In this document: piece by piece, positions 17,789 to 27,019 of the stretch
How positions within the stretch are numbered: the first letter of the stretch is position 1
How the letters are laid out: each line of letters opens with the position of its first letter
DNA from: Rhodosalinus sp041365695
Lineage (GTDB): Bacteria > Pseudomonadota > Alphaproteobacteria > Rhodobacterales > Rhodobacteraceae
NCBI RefSeq assembly: GCF_041365695.1
Contig: NZ_JBGFSJ010000004.1
Coordinates: 434,001-498,000, forward strand
Reading direction: 5' to 3'
DNA length: 64,000 nucleotides
Notes under the pieces: generated by a model
The model's database searches: none
Seen by the model: only the letters and a program-made list of their open reading frames with translations
Told to the model about the DNA's origin: nothing
Program-made: the position numbers and the translations under genes

Positions 17789-19033
17789 TCAGCCATGCAT
17801 GGCGGCCGGAACCCTCAACGGACGGTCGCTGGCGTGGCGGTCGCGCAGCAGAACCGCCGTCGCCGCGGGCAAAAGCGCGACACCCAGGAACGTCGCGCCG
17901 GTCCCGATGGCATCCGCCGCGACACCCGCGATCGCCGGTCCCAGGACGCTGCCCGCGGCCGTGGCCAGAAGGGCCGCGGTGAAACTGAGCGACGGCAGGG
18001 CGGGAAACAGGCGCTCGGACCAGACGGCAAGCACGGCGCTCGTCATCATGACGTGCACGCCCTGCAACCCGGCCGACGGAACCAGCCCGGCCCAGCTGTC
18101 CGGCAGGATCGCGGCCAGCGCCAGCGACAGCGCCCCGGCCAGCATCACGAACCGCAACAGCCAGGGCAGGCCTATGGCCGTCTTCACACGGCCCGTGAAA
18201 AGCCCGGCCAGCCCGAAAAGGCCGTAGACGACGAAGACGAGACCCGGCGTCGCCGCGGCGGGCAGGCCCGGCACGCCGCCGCGGTCCAGCATGTGGTCGG
18301 CCGCGAAGGATATGTAGACCGCCGAGGTAATCCCGTAGACGAAGGCGATCACGAAGAGCGGAAGCGCCCCGCTGCGCAGAAGCTCGCGCCACCCTTTTTC
18401 GGGTATGCCGTTGGGGTCCCTCTCGACATCGCGCAAGGCGGCATGATTGGCCAGCAGGGCAAGCGCGCTCGCGACCGCGAAGCCCGTCCAGCACAACCGC
18501 CAGGACAGCCCCATCATCACCATGGCCAGCGCCGCGAGACCGGCCGCCGCGATCCCGACGCTGGTGCCGGTGCTGATCTCCGAAAGGGCCCTCGGCCGGT
18601 CGACGTCCCGGACCTTGCGATGCACCGCGTCGTTGAAGGGCGTCCAGGCGAACCCGGCGCTTGACGCGGCAAAAAAGACGCCCACCGCCAGGACGAAGAC
18701 GTTCTGCGCCACGGCGACGACCGACATGCCGAGCGTCGCGGCGATCAGCCCCGATAGAACGGGCACCTGCGGCCCCCGCCGCATGAGCAGGCCCTGCGCG
18801 ACGAGCAACCCGAGGAAGAAGCCGAAGAAACCGAGGCTCGACACGAATCCGATCTGGGATGTCGACATCGAGAAGGCCGACCTGAACTCGGGCACGAAGA
18901 GCCCGAAGCCCATGCGCCCGGGGCCGTAACTGATCGCGGTCGCGGCAAAGCCGGCGACGGAAAGGCTCTGGAAATAGGTGATGCCACCCTCCCGCGACTG
19001 CCGCGCTCCCCGCAGAGTTGACGTCTCGTCCAT
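17789..19033 (-). CDS. MFS transporter
   Basis: A 414-residue second major facilitator, unlike its neighbour in sequence. About twelve hydrophobic segments; recognisable stretches are ISYGPGRMGFGLFVPEFRS after helix 1, GLLVAQGLLMRRGPQVPVL (A-motif region), SSAGFAWTPFNDAVHRKV and STGTSVGIAAAGLAAL. The pattern resembles YbfB/YjiJ-like or cyanate-permease-like MFS proteins; substrate cannot be assigned. Its start region faces a 397-bp gap. It is convergent with the preceding transporter. Confidence 0.82.
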   Translation of the reverse strand: MDETSTLRGARQSREGGITYFQSLSVAGFAATAISYGPGRMGFGLFVPEFRSAFSMSTSQIGFVSSLGFFGFFLGLLVAQGLLMRRGPQVPVLSGLIAATLGMSVVAVAQNVFVLAVGVFFAASSAGFAWTPFNDAVHRKVRDVDRPRALSEISTGTSVGIAAAGLAALAMVMMGLSWRLCWTGFAVASALALLANHAALRDVERDPNGIPEKGWRELLRSGALPLFVIAFVYGITSAVYISFAADHMLDRGGVPGLPAAATPGLVFVVYGLFGLAGLFTGRVKTAIGLPWLLRFVMLAGALSLALAAILPDSWAGLVPSAGLQGVHVMMTSAVLAVWSERLFPALPSLSFTAALLATAAGSVLGPAIAGVAADAIGTGATFLGVALLPAATAVLLRDRHASDRPLRVPAAMHG

Positions 19034-19430
19034 GGCGTCTCGTACCGCGCGTCGCGCTTCCGGGGCTGTCCGACGAGCATGCTCTGTCGGCGAGACCCAG
19101 TGGTCGGACAGGTTGCGCGTGGGCGCTTATTATTCGATCGACGGGCCGTGGCCTGTCAACATGTATGCACTGGCAACGAAGTTCGGCGCCGCTTGATCAG
19201 AGGTGGCCGGCTCATTGTGCAAAAACCGTTCGCAGTTGAGCATCTCCGACGTGTAGGGCGGTGACGCGGACTGTGACAATTCGGCATTGCGTCCGCAGCA
19301 ACGTGCAAAAGCGGCCGATCGCCATGCCAACCGTTACCTACGTCAGTGCGCGCACTGGCTCTAAGGGCCCGCCCCCAAGTGAACAACGCGGGGGCGAGTT
19401 TTGTCGCTTCTAGAGAGGAGGTGCGGCTTC
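19034..19430. other. Non-coding stretch with palindrome and hairpin
   Basis: No supported gene in 397 bp between the MFS gene start and the autotransporter stop. A perfect 14-base palindrome CAGTGCGCGCACTG lies at 19344-19357. A hairpin, CGCCCCC (19370-19376) pairing with GGGGGCG (19390-19396), follows; on the plus strand it is followed by AGTTTT, and on the minus strand it lies 35-61 bases beyond the autotransporter stop, so it may end that transcript. Confidence 0.5.
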
Positions 19431-21104
19431 TCAGAAGCGGATATCGACGCCCAGATTTCCGCCGACGCTGCGGAAGTTTGAGCCGATGCCGTCATAGAAC
19501 ATGCCCGCCCGGACTGTGGCTCCCTGTCCTGAGTCCCAATTCAGGCCCAGATGGGTGCGCCCGCGCCAGTTTTCGAACTCAGGCGCTGCTGCCCCGCCGT
19601 CTGTGGAACTGTAGATCCCCGACACGCCGCCGGTTAGCTCCACGGCGTTTGCTCGTACCGGAAGTGGGGTGCTGAAGTCCAGACCGGCTTTGACTTGCAT
19701 CAGGCTCACGGTCTGGCCGGGGATCGTATTGCCCAGGCTGTCAGTATAGGCCCGCTGGGTGTCGTCCGTATAGGTGAAGTCCAACAGCGGCATCAGGGTG
19801 GAGTTCTGATATTCGTACTCCCCGGTAGCGCGCAGCTGTGCCAGCCAGCGCTCGGTCTCGAAGCTGTCGGTGTATGTGCCGATTGGTGAAATATCGCCAT
19901 CCGTCTGGCCATAGAGCAGCCGTCCTTCGAAGTAGAGAGGCTGATCCGGGGTCTTGGCCACGAAGTAGGGACCAACCATCCAGCCGGTACCGGAGGAGTT
20001 GCCGGCGCTGTCTTCCGCGTGGTCGACCTGAAGCATGCCCCCTGCCAGCAGGTTGGGATTTACAAAACCATGCATCCCGAAGCTGCCCACAACGTAGGAG
20101 TCATCTTTGGACCAGGCACCGGTGATCTCGGCCCAAGTGTTGCCCTGGGAAACGCAGCCGTTGAGCGACGCTGATCCTTCCCTGGTATTCGCGTTGAAGT
20201 TGCCACAGCCATCGTCCTGCAAGAAGCGGGTCAGGCCGGGCTGGTTCGAGGCCAGGTTGTTGGCCCGGCCCAGCATGAAGCCCGCGATCTGTTCTCGGGT
20301 GATCTCGACAATCCGGTTGTCAATGCGCAGTGCGTTGGATGCGGTGTTGTCGTTGTTCGCGGCGTCCTGTGCTGCGCCAGCTGGCACGGTTATCGAGACA
20401 TTGCCGTTTCCACTTGGGGTGATCTCCAGCGTGTAGACCGCAGGGCCACCTGTGATGCCCGTGACAGACCCGTTGGTGACGATCACGTCGTTTGCCAGAT
20501 CATCAAAGCCTGTCACGTCTTCGTCGAAAGTGGCCGTGACGGTGAATGGATCGGTACCGGTCAGTGACGCAGGGCCACCGGAGAGAATGACAGATGGGGG
20601 GGTAGTGTCCGTCGCGCCACCCAGGAAACTGATCTCGGAGCCGGCCTGGTAGGTATGATCGGGGTTGACGCTGTCGTTGAAACTGTCGTCCAGCGTTATG
20701 GTCCATGTCCCGCCTGCCGGCGCGCCCGAAGAAAACGGAAGCGTGCCGGAAAAGGAATAGGTCCCGGGCGAAGACGCAAATCCGAAATCACTGTCTCCCC
20801 GGTAGAGCACGGTGGTCCCGTTGGGTGCGGTGATCCTGATCCTGGTCTCCGAGCCATATGAAATTCCGAAATGGCGAACCGAGAAGTCGAACGCAATGCT
20901 GTCGACACTCGTACCCGCCGGAAGCGTGATCGTCCGCACCGTCGACGAGCCCCCGTCCACATCGACATTCGACAGGTCAAGCACGTTTGCCTGAGCCCGG
21001 GCATCGGGTGCCGCGATCATGACCGCCAGGAGTCCCGCCAGGATGATCAGGGCCACGCGGATAAGACCCGACCGCACCCGCGCCTGTAAATCATGAACAC
21101 CCAT
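19431..21104 (-). CDS. Autotransporter-type outer-membrane protein with Ig-like passenger
   Basis: 557 residues. A long signal peptide (hydrophobic about 15-35, cleaved near DARAQA) precedes a beta-rich domain (about 45-160) resembling a proprotein-convertase-P-like fold, with TWTITLDDSFND. An Ig-like repeat (about 167-262) begins TTPPSVILSGGPASLTGTDP and has DEDVTGFDDLANDVIVTNG. The C-terminal 270 residues alternate polar and hydrophobic residues in the manner of an autotransporter beta-barrel and end in VDIRF with a terminal phenylalanine. A GAGGGGA Shine-Dalgarno precedes the start. It is probably an adhesin or surface protein; no protease or lipase motif was seen. A 14-G tract lies 221 bases upstream of the start. 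Confidence 0.78.
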   Translation of the reverse strand: MGVHDLQARVRSGLIRVALIILAGLLAVMIAAPDARAQANVLDLSNVDVDGGSSTVRTITLPAGTSVDSIAFDFSVRHFGISYGSETRIRITAPNGTTVLYRGDSDFGFASSPGTYSFSGTLPFSSGAPAGGTWTITLDDSFNDSVNPDHTYQAGSEISFLGGATDTTPPSVILSGGPASLTGTDPFTVTATFDEDVTGFDDLANDVIVTNGSVTGITGGPAVYTLEITPSGNGNVSITVPAGAAQDAANNDNTASNALRIDNRIVEITREQIAGFMLGRANNLASNQPGLTRFLQDDGCGNFNANTREGSASLNGCVSQGNTWAEITGAWSKDDSYVVGSFGMHGFVNPNLLAGGMLQVDHAEDSAGNSSGTGWMVGPYFVAKTPDQPLYFEGRLLYGQTDGDISPIGTYTDSFETERWLAQLRATGEYEYQNSTLMPLLDFTYTDDTQRAYTDSLGNTIPGQTVSLMQVKAGLDFSTPLPVRANAVELTGGVSGIYSSTDGGAAAPEFENWRGRTHLGLNWDSGQGATVRAGMFYDGIGSNFRSVGGNLGVDIRF

Positions 21105-21174
21105 GCATTTGTCCCCTCAGAACACCCCGGTTTCGCCCTTCCGAGCGCGTTAGTTAAGCCTTCAACTATCGGAA

Positions 21175-21212
21175 GTTATCGTCGGCCGACGGTCGACAGT
21201 TATCGCCGGCCG
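21175..21212. repeat. Two near-identical 14-base direct repeats
   Basis: GTTATCGTCGGCCG (21175-21188) and GTTATCGCCGGCCG (21199-21212) match at 13 of 14 bases with a 24-base period, 71-108 bases upstream of the autotransporter start. The spacing is close to two helical turns, as for a pair of regulator sites. Confidence 0.5.
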
Positions 21213-21324
21213 GTCAAGTCGGAAGGGGCATGGCGTAACCAACGGCCGCTGCCAGATGTTATCTTGCAACATGTGCTTTGCCGGCGGACACCGGGCGAGC
21301 CGGCGGCCCGGTGTGGCTTGCCAC

Positions 21325-21338
21325 GGGGGGGGGGGGGG
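21325..21338. repeat. Homopolymer tract of 14 G
   Basis: Fourteen consecutive G on the plus strand (C14 on the coding strand of the autotransporter), 221-234 bases upstream of that start codon. Such tracts are prone to slipped-strand length change. Confidence 0.9.
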
Positions 21339-22036
21339 CGTGATGGCCCCGTCAGCGTGCGAAAGCGTGCAACTCATGAGCTACTCGGACAGGCGAAACC
21401 AGGAGGTTGGAGCGGGACGGTTGAACGCGAATGACCAGGGCCCGGTCTAGACCGAAATTCCCCAAGTGGCCTGCCGATTGGGATCAAGGTTGCCGGACGA
21501 GGCCGTGCGGTCGAGCGTTTCTTCGCTTCGGATCGTGCCTGGCCGCGCACAATCGCGCGATTTCGGACTGCTGAGGCCGAGCGGCGGGGTCGTCCTCGGC
21601 CTTCTGAGGCGTTTTTCAGCGCGTCGGACAAACCCGTCGAGCCGGTTTCGTGGCGTCTTTGCCCGGATTGCCGTCGCGCGCGCAACGGTGGCGCTCGAAG
21701 TTGGTTCATGGCGGCGAGGAAGGGCGCGCACCAGGTCATGTTCCGAGGTGCCCCCAAGTCAGCAGAGCCCCCGTTTCCGCAGAGCCGCGTTCTAGCTGAA
21801 GCAGTTCGCCAGGCCATAGAGGGCGGGAGGGTGTTTTCTCATGGAGTGCGTGTACCGGCATGGCTTCACTAAGTGAGCCCTCCGCCGTCACACCTGTGCA
21901 ACAACGCCGCGAAGCGGCCAGAGAGGGCCGCTTCTGCCACCGGGCGGATCTGCCCGAACGCGGCCTCCCCTCGGGCGAGCTCCAGGAGTTGGGTCGCCCG
22001 TGGCGTTATTGTTTCGGAGTACTGGCCATCCCGGGA

Positions 22037-25000
22037 TCACAGGAAGCTCATCTCGTTTAAAGGGTCGATCGGGTCATCGAAAACGACAACAGTTGTTTCG
22101 CTGGAGGGGTCAGGCGAGAGGCCGGCGGCCAACTCGTCCCAGAGGGCGGCATCTTCGTCGGATCCGTCCAGAGCATCTCCGATGGTCGATATGCTGGCCT
22201 GCCCGCTACCGTTGCTCAACTCCAACATGACAAGGTCGGCGGCATAATCGATCACAAGCTCTGCATCCCGATTGCCGCCCAGCCCATGAATGGACACGGC
22301 GTCGAAGTGACCTGCGATCGCATCGACCTCGATCAGTTCCAACCTGCCATTGCCGGCAAACCCGCCGAGATCGAGGGTTAGCGTCCCGTTCAGCGTGATG
22401 CCGGAATGGACATTGCTGCCGTCCTGATCCCAGGCGCCGCTGCGGAACTCCTTCAAGGTGGCAAAGCCGTTCCCGTCGGACAGGAAGGACAGGCTGCCAC
22501 CATCTTCCAGCATCAGGGTTGCGATACCGTTCTCCGCGCCGTCGAAACCGACCTTTGCCGAGGAGCCCGAGATCCGCAATTCGCTGTCGTTGCCGATGCC
22601 GAAGCTCGCGTTGTCCACGCCGAGGATCGCCTGACCGCCATCCACGTTCATGGTGAAACTGCCTGTAATCTCGCCGGTATTGGCAAACCGCCCGCCGCTG
22701 ACGTCGACCGACAGCATGGCCTCGCCCGCGAAGCCGTTGGTCCAGAACTGACCGGCGCGCTCGACGAAGAGCATGCCTCCGCTTTCGCCAACCTCCAGGG
22801 CTTCCACAGTCAACTTGCCCTGGCCCACCTGCAGCTTGCCGCCCGGGCCGAGAGAAAGCGCGGAAAGGGCGGTCGTGCCCGCGTAGTTGACCCAGTTCCC
22901 GCCCAGATCGACCGTGTCGCCGTCATCGGGCCGTGCGTCCGAACTCCAGTTGAGGCGATTGTCCCAACGCACACCGTCACCCAGGTCATTCGGAATGAAG
23001 CGGTGGTGGGTCTCGCCTTCGGCGCGCGGCTCGAAGCCGAACCCAGCCTGAAACCAGTCAATGATGTCGCGGGAACTCAGGCTGCCATCCTGCCAGTTTG
23101 CCCGCGCATACTCCATGAGATCGTAAATCAACCCGCTCTTGTAATAGAGCCCCATGTCCTCGTTGGCCGTGGCATCTGCCGGGTCGAGCCCAAGAAACTC
23201 GAGCGCGAAATTCTGGATCGTGACCTGGTCCAGCGCTGCTGGATCGAGGCCCTCGATATTGGCCTCAAAGCCATTCCAGTTGTAGACGATAGTATCGTTG
23301 AAGAAGGGCGCATACTGGTTGAAAGCGGGGTTGGATTTTGTCAGCGTCTTGAAGGCAATCTCTTCTGGATTGTTCGGATCGGCCTTGTGTGCGACGATAT
23401 TGCCCAATAGTGATGTGTCATATGACTCGTTTCGAATGCCCCAATCCTTGGCGCCGATCTGTTCAGCATCCTTAAAGCCTGCCGAAGTCACGATGTTGTC
23501 GAGCAGAAGCGAGAAGTTGCCATCGCCAACGTTGAAGGCCGCCTGGTTATCCAGATAAAGGTTGTTCTCGGCAAACGCGCCGCCGCGAAACTGCGCCCCG
23601 ACAGATGCGGCCTGTGCGAAAATGTTGTCGCGAGCAGTCACATCGCGCGTGTCGCTTTGCAGGTAGAGGTTGTGACTATACATGCTCGGCGGCATCGGGT
23701 TATCGGGTGAACCTGTGTATCCTTCACCCCACCCGTTATGAAGATAAATATTGCCTTCTAGGAGAAGACCCTCGACATTCTTTATGTAAGAGCCAGCCTC
23801 CCTATTGGCATTTCCCTCCCAGCCATTGTCCGGGTCGACCGGCGCCTCCTTAATTACATTGACAATTTCCGAATTTCGGATCGTCCAGCCAACGGTCGTG
23901 AAATCAAAGCCCTGTACCCCAAGTCCTTCCTTAGTGAGCTTCACGCCGTCAAGAATAACGTTGCTCGAAGTCAACACAGATAAGCCGCCTTCGAGTTGAA
24001 TGTTCTGCACGACAATCTTTTCAGCCGGCTCTTTGATAATTTTATTTTGTGTTGTGATGACCGGCCTTTCGCCGGAACCCCAGGATGTTATCAGGCGCGG
24101 GTGTAATTCACTTTCACCCTTTGTGCCAATCCCCCACCAATGTTTGCTGTATTCATGGCCGCGTTCCAGCAGAACCCACGACGAGCCGCCGAGGATGCTA
24201 GTTTCGGGCCACGGGTCAACAGTGTCCTCTTGCAGAGGCAAATCCTCCGAGCCGCCATATTCGGGATTCGCGATCAGCCAGTCATTCGTGATGTCACCCT
24301 CTGACAGCCCCTCCATCGCCGCAATGTCGGCTTTGGTGAGGCCATTCTCTCCATTGCTGATGTAGAGCTTGCGGTGGTTGTCGCCGTGCTCGATTACAAG
24401 GTCGTCGTTTGCGTCCGTGGCGAGCATGTAGTGATTGCCAAGGCCCCAGCCCGCCTCCAGCGTCGGCTGCGACACGCTCAGTTCGACCGTGTGGCTGGTG
24501 ATCGATCCGTCCGAATGGGTAACGGAGTAGTCGAACGACAGCGGGCCACTGTAGTCGGATCCCGACAGCACAAGGGCAAGGGTGTAATCCGGGTTCACCG
24601 TCACGTTGCCATGCGTGGGCAGCGAGGTGATCTTGACCCCCGCGATATCCGCCGCCGCTTCTGGCAGGGAGAGCGTCGTGACCCGGCCGCCGGCGACGGT
24701 CAAGGCTCCCGAGCCGTCCAGGGCAGTAGGGGCAACCTGGCGAGACACGGAAACGGGCTCTCCGAGGGCAGCTTCCCCTTCGGTTTGCGACGCCGTGTCA
24801 TCTCCGCCTGCGTCTTCCGTCGTGTTCTCCGCATCGGTTTCGGAAGTCGTGTCTCCCGCCTCGGTGTCTGTTATCGTGTCTCCCGCGCCGGTCCCCGTCT
24901 CGGTATCTTCTTCGACGGCCTCATCAGTCGTTTCCTCTGCGACGGGCTCTGTGGTCGTGTCTCCGGCGTCGATCGCTGTCGTTGTTTCCTCGTCTGCGGG

Positions 25001-25498
25001 CTCTTCCCTCGTCTCCTCTGCGACGGGCTCCGGTGTCGCGTCTCCCGCGTCACTCTCTGTCGTTGTGTCCTCTTCTACGAGCTCTTCCGTTGTCTCCTCT
25101 GCAACCGGCTCTGTCGTTGTGTCATCGGCAACGAAATCAGAGGTCGGCTCTTCCGTCTCCGTGTCGGGCGGCGGGGCGACGAGGACCGGATCCTCCTCTT
25201 CCGCGACATCCTCGGTTTCTTCGGGCTGCGGGGCTAGCTCGTCCTGTTCCGCCACAGGATCCGTCGCCGTTTCCTCGGAGTCGGCTTCGGCGTCCCTGAG
25301 CATCTTCTTGATGCGCCCACGGGCTGCCATCATACCGGAAGGGCCCCATGGCTCGCTCGCGTCCGTCGTCTCGGACAATGTCGTATCCGCGTCGAGACCC
25401 GTGTCCGCCCCATCCTGGAGCAGGCTCTCCTCTTCGAGGTCTCCCTCGGTATCCTTCTTCCAGAACTTGCGGGAATTATTCTCGAACTTCGGGGCCAT
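22037..25498 (-). CDS. Large acidic-repeat parallel beta-helix protein, probably secreted
   Basis: 1153 residues without a Sec signal. Residues 1-125 are charged and probably disordered; 126-232 are acidic threonine/glutamate tandem repeats; 258-345 form a cadherin-like domain (ITSLPTHGNVTVNPDYTLAL, then SGSDYSGPLSFDY). A segment with GWGLGNHYMLATDANDD leads into a right-handed parallel beta-helix (about 450-800, repeated N-x-I/L turns such as NIYLHNGW, NNLYLDNQAAFN). From about 870 to 1110 come short beta-repeats ending in SFL. The cadherin-like plus beta-helix layout resembles type-I-secreted EPS-modifying lyases or epimerases of Rhodobacterales, but no RTX GGxGxD repeats and no ABC exporter are here. 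An enzyme acting on the locus polysaccharide is inference. Start ATG 25498. Confidence 0.7.
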   Translation of the reverse strand: MAPKFENNSRKFWKKDTEGDLEEESLLQDGADTGLDADTTLSETTDASEPWGPSGMMAARGRIKKMLRDAEADSEETATDPVAEQDELAPQPEETEDVAEEEDPVLVAPPPDTETEEPTSDFVADDTTTEPVAEETTEELVEEDTTTESDAGDATPEPVAEETREEPADEETTTAIDAGDTTTEPVAEETTDEAVEEDTETGTGAGDTITDTEAGDTTSETDAENTTEDAGGDDTASQTEGEAALGEPVSVSRQVAPTALDGSGALTVAGGRVTTLSLPEAAADIAGVKITSLPTHGNVTVNPDYTLALVLSGSDYSGPLSFDYSVTHSDGSITSHTVELSVSQPTLEAGWGLGNHYMLATDANDDLVIEHGDNHRKLYISNGENGLTKADIAAMEGLSEGDITNDWLIANPEYGGSEDLPLQEDTVDPWPETSILGGSSWVLLERGHEYSKHWWGIGTKGESELHPRLITSWGSGERPVITTQNKIIKEPAEKIVVQNIQLEGGLSVLTSSNVILDGVKLTKEGLGVQGFDFTTVGWTIRNSEIVNVIKEAPVDPDNGWEGNANREAGSYIKNVEGLLLEGNIYLHNGWGEGYTGSPDNPMPPSMYSHNLYLQSDTRDVTARDNIFAQAASVGAQFRGGAFAENNLYLDNQAAFNVGDGNFSLLLDNIVTSAGFKDAEQIGAKDWGIRNESYDTSLLGNIVAHKADPNNPEEIAFKTLTKSNPAFNQYAPFFNDTIVYNWNGFEANIEGLDPAALDQVTIQNFALEFLGLDPADATANEDMGLYYKSGLIYDLMEYARANWQDGSLSSRDIIDWFQAGFGFEPRAEGETHHRFIPNDLGDGVRWDNRLNWSSDARPDDGDTVDLGGNWVNYAGTTALSALSLGPGGKLQVGQGKLTVEALEVGESGGMLFVERAGQFWTNGFAGEAMLSVDVSGGRFANTGEITGSFTMNVDGGQAILGVDNASFGIGNDSELRISGSSAKVGFDGAENGIATLMLEDGGSLSFLSDGNGFATLKEFRSGAWDQDGSNVHSGITLNGTLTLDLGGFAGNGRLELIEVDAIAGHFDAVSIHGLGGNRDAELVIDYAADLVMLELSNGSGQASISTIGDALDGSDEDAALWDELAAGLSPDPSSETTVVVFDDPIDPLNEMSFL
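24803..25123 (-). repeat. In-frame tandem repeats: three 27-residue units then 9-residue units
   Basis: Within the beta-helix protein gene, residues 126-152, 153-179 and 180-206 are three units of 27 residues (81 bp each) built on D-TTTEPVAEET with a -DAG/-GAG end. Units of nine follow (DTITDTEAG, DTTSETDAE, then a partial). The 27-residue unit itself ends in a 9-residue version, so the array probably grew by unequal recombination. Confidence 0.85.
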
Positions 25499-26202
25499 GA
25501 AGTCATCTCCTGGGTCAGGGGAATGGTGCCGTTGGGATCAGGACGGACAGAGCGGGACGCGATCGAAAAATCCCCCCGCCCGCAAACGGTTTACGGACGC
25601 ACGAAACGCTCCACGCAAAGGCGAAGACCAGCTTCAGGTTCATGGGAGCTGCTCGATGCTCATTATTATTCTCCGAACTCTACAAGACCGTGTGCGGTCA
25701 GGCCAGCTTCCCACCACGCCCTGTGGCTTACGGCCAGATATTCGGCAAGAACCCGCCGGGCCCGCCAACGAAGTCCAAGGCCAGCAACGCGACGGCAGCA
25801 TGCCGACAAGCAACCCTGATCATTGCGGAAATTGTGCCCTGATTATGGCCTGAACCGGGCCTTGCCGTGACTAATGCTCTGATTTGACGGGGGATTGTTT
25901 ACATTCCAGCGATGCAAAGCATCATCGTGCGTACGTGCTCTGGTGCCTGAGGTGGCCGGGGGTCGTTGCGCGGTTGCGAGCATTCGCGACGTCGCCGAAT
26001 GAAAGAAGAAACGAAGACCGCGCTCTCGTCACGAATGACCTTAAACCCTGCAGCGGGTCACGTTCCATTTCCAGGTTCGCGGTGTTACTTTACGCAGCCA
26101 CGGTCGCTTACCGTACCAGACGAACGTGTCCCGGCAACGCGCCCGCTTGCTGTCGTATGGGAGACAAGCGAAAAACGGTGATGGCAAAAGGGTTCTGCGA
26201 CG
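25499..26202. other. 704-bp gap between divergent genes
   Basis: No supported gene. It must contain the promoters of the beta-helix protein (minus) and the WecG-like glycosyltransferase (plus). Small dyads are present: GACCG-tgtg-CGGTC at about 25686-25699 and GATGC-AAA-GCATC at about 25911-25923. An AAAAGGG about 9 bases before 26203 may serve as Shine-Dalgarno. Confidence 0.4.
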
Positions 26203-26985
26203 ATGATGAAGCACAGCCTGCGTCGCGACACGGCGCTTCTGGAAGCGGTCACCGTTCCGTCCCAGGCCGCGTTGCTGGAGGATCTGCGCGACCGTATCGC
26301 CCGGGAAGAAGGCTTTGCCGTCGCCACCATGAACCTCGACCACGCCGTCAAGCTGCGCCAGGACTCCTCCTTTCGGCAAGCCTACGCCGCACAGACCCAT
26401 GTGACGGCGGACGGGCGGCCAATCGTCTGGCTTTCGCGGCTGGCGGGGCGGCCCGTCAGCCTCGTCACCGGCTCGGATCTCGTCGGTCCTCTCATTGAAT
26501 TATGCGCGAAACTCGGCGCGCCGGTCGCGTTGCTGGGCTCCACGCCGGAGGCGCTCCGCGAAGCCGCCGAGAGGCTTCGGGCGCATCACCCCGGGCTGCA
26601 GATTGCTGCGCTCCTGTCACCGGCCATGGGTTTTGATCCTAGTGGCGCAGCCGCCGAGGGCCTGATCGAGGATCTGCAACAGTCCGAAGCCCGGGTGTGC
26701 CTTCTGGCGCTTGGCGCGCCGAAGCAGGAGATGTTCGCCGCGAGAGCGCTCCAGGCGCTGCCGTGCATTGGGTTCGTTTCCGTCGGCGCGGGGCTGGATT
26801 TCGTGGCCGGAACGCAGAAACGGGCCCCCCGTCTGGTCCGGAGATTCGCGCTGGAATGGATGTGGCGGTTGTCAGGAAATCCTCGACGTCTGTTCCGCCG
26901 CTACGCGAGTTGTGCGGCCATCCTGCCCGCGCTCACTTGGAGCGCTCTTTCGATGAGGGTGGACAACGCCGTGAAGAGGGAGTGA
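26203..26985 (+). CDS. WecG/TagA/CpsF family glycosyltransferase
   Basis: A 260-residue GT26-family enzyme, usually adding an N-acetylmannosaminyl-type or hexosyl residue to the lipid-linked primer sugar. Family motifs: FAVATMNLDHAVKLRQD, THVTADGRPIVWLSRLAG with the conserved aspartate of ADG, VTGSDLVGPL, LLGSTPEAL, then LLALGAPKQEMFAAR (the GxPKQE signature), FVSVGAGLDFVAGTQKRAP and LEWMWRL near the end. Complete length. It is the first EPS gene on the plus strand here, convergent with the flippase. Confidence 0.9.
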   Translation: MMKHSLRRDTALLEAVTVPSQAALLEDLRDRIAREEGFAVATMNLDHAVKLRQDSSFRQAYAAQTHVTADGRPIVWLSRLAGRPVSLVTGSDLVGPLIELCAKLGAPVALLGSTPEALREAAERLRAHHPGLQIAALLSPAMGFDPSGAAAEGLIEDLQQSEARVCLLALGAPKQEMFAARALQALPCIGFVSVGAGLDFVAGTQKRAPRLVRRFALEWMWRLSGNPRRLFRRYASCAAILPALTWSALSMRVDNAVKRE

Positions 26986-27019
26986 GTACAAGTCTTGAAT
27001 AAAATGCGCGGCCGATCAG

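Larger units (their letters stand above)
21105..22036. other. 932-bp gene-poor region
   Basis: No convincing gene. Open frames here are arginine/proline-rich shadows without Shine-Dalgarno or motifs. The stretch 21450-21800 could be decayed mobile DNA but no transposase motif is readable. It holds the repeats at 21175-21212 and the G tract at 21325-21338. The promoter of the autotransporter should lie in 21105-21340. Confidence 0.5.

Noticed and set aside
16288..17982. 564-residue frame on the plus strand over the first MFS gene
   Set aside because: Different frame from the hydrophobic MFS protein, arginine-rich, without motifs.
18978..19264. Short plus-strand frames near the MFS gene start
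   Set aside because: No Shine-Dalgarno, no similarity and overlapping frames with different composition.
21374..22036. Transposase or phage remnant suspected from arginine-rich frames in the gene-poor region
   Set aside because: No DDE, HUH or serine-recombinase motif, no terminal inverted repeats and no target duplication could be read.
22037..25498. RTX-type calcium-binding repeats expected in a type-I-secreted protein
   Set aside because: No GGxGxDxUx repeats are present; only acidic threonine/glutamate repeats and beta-helix turns.
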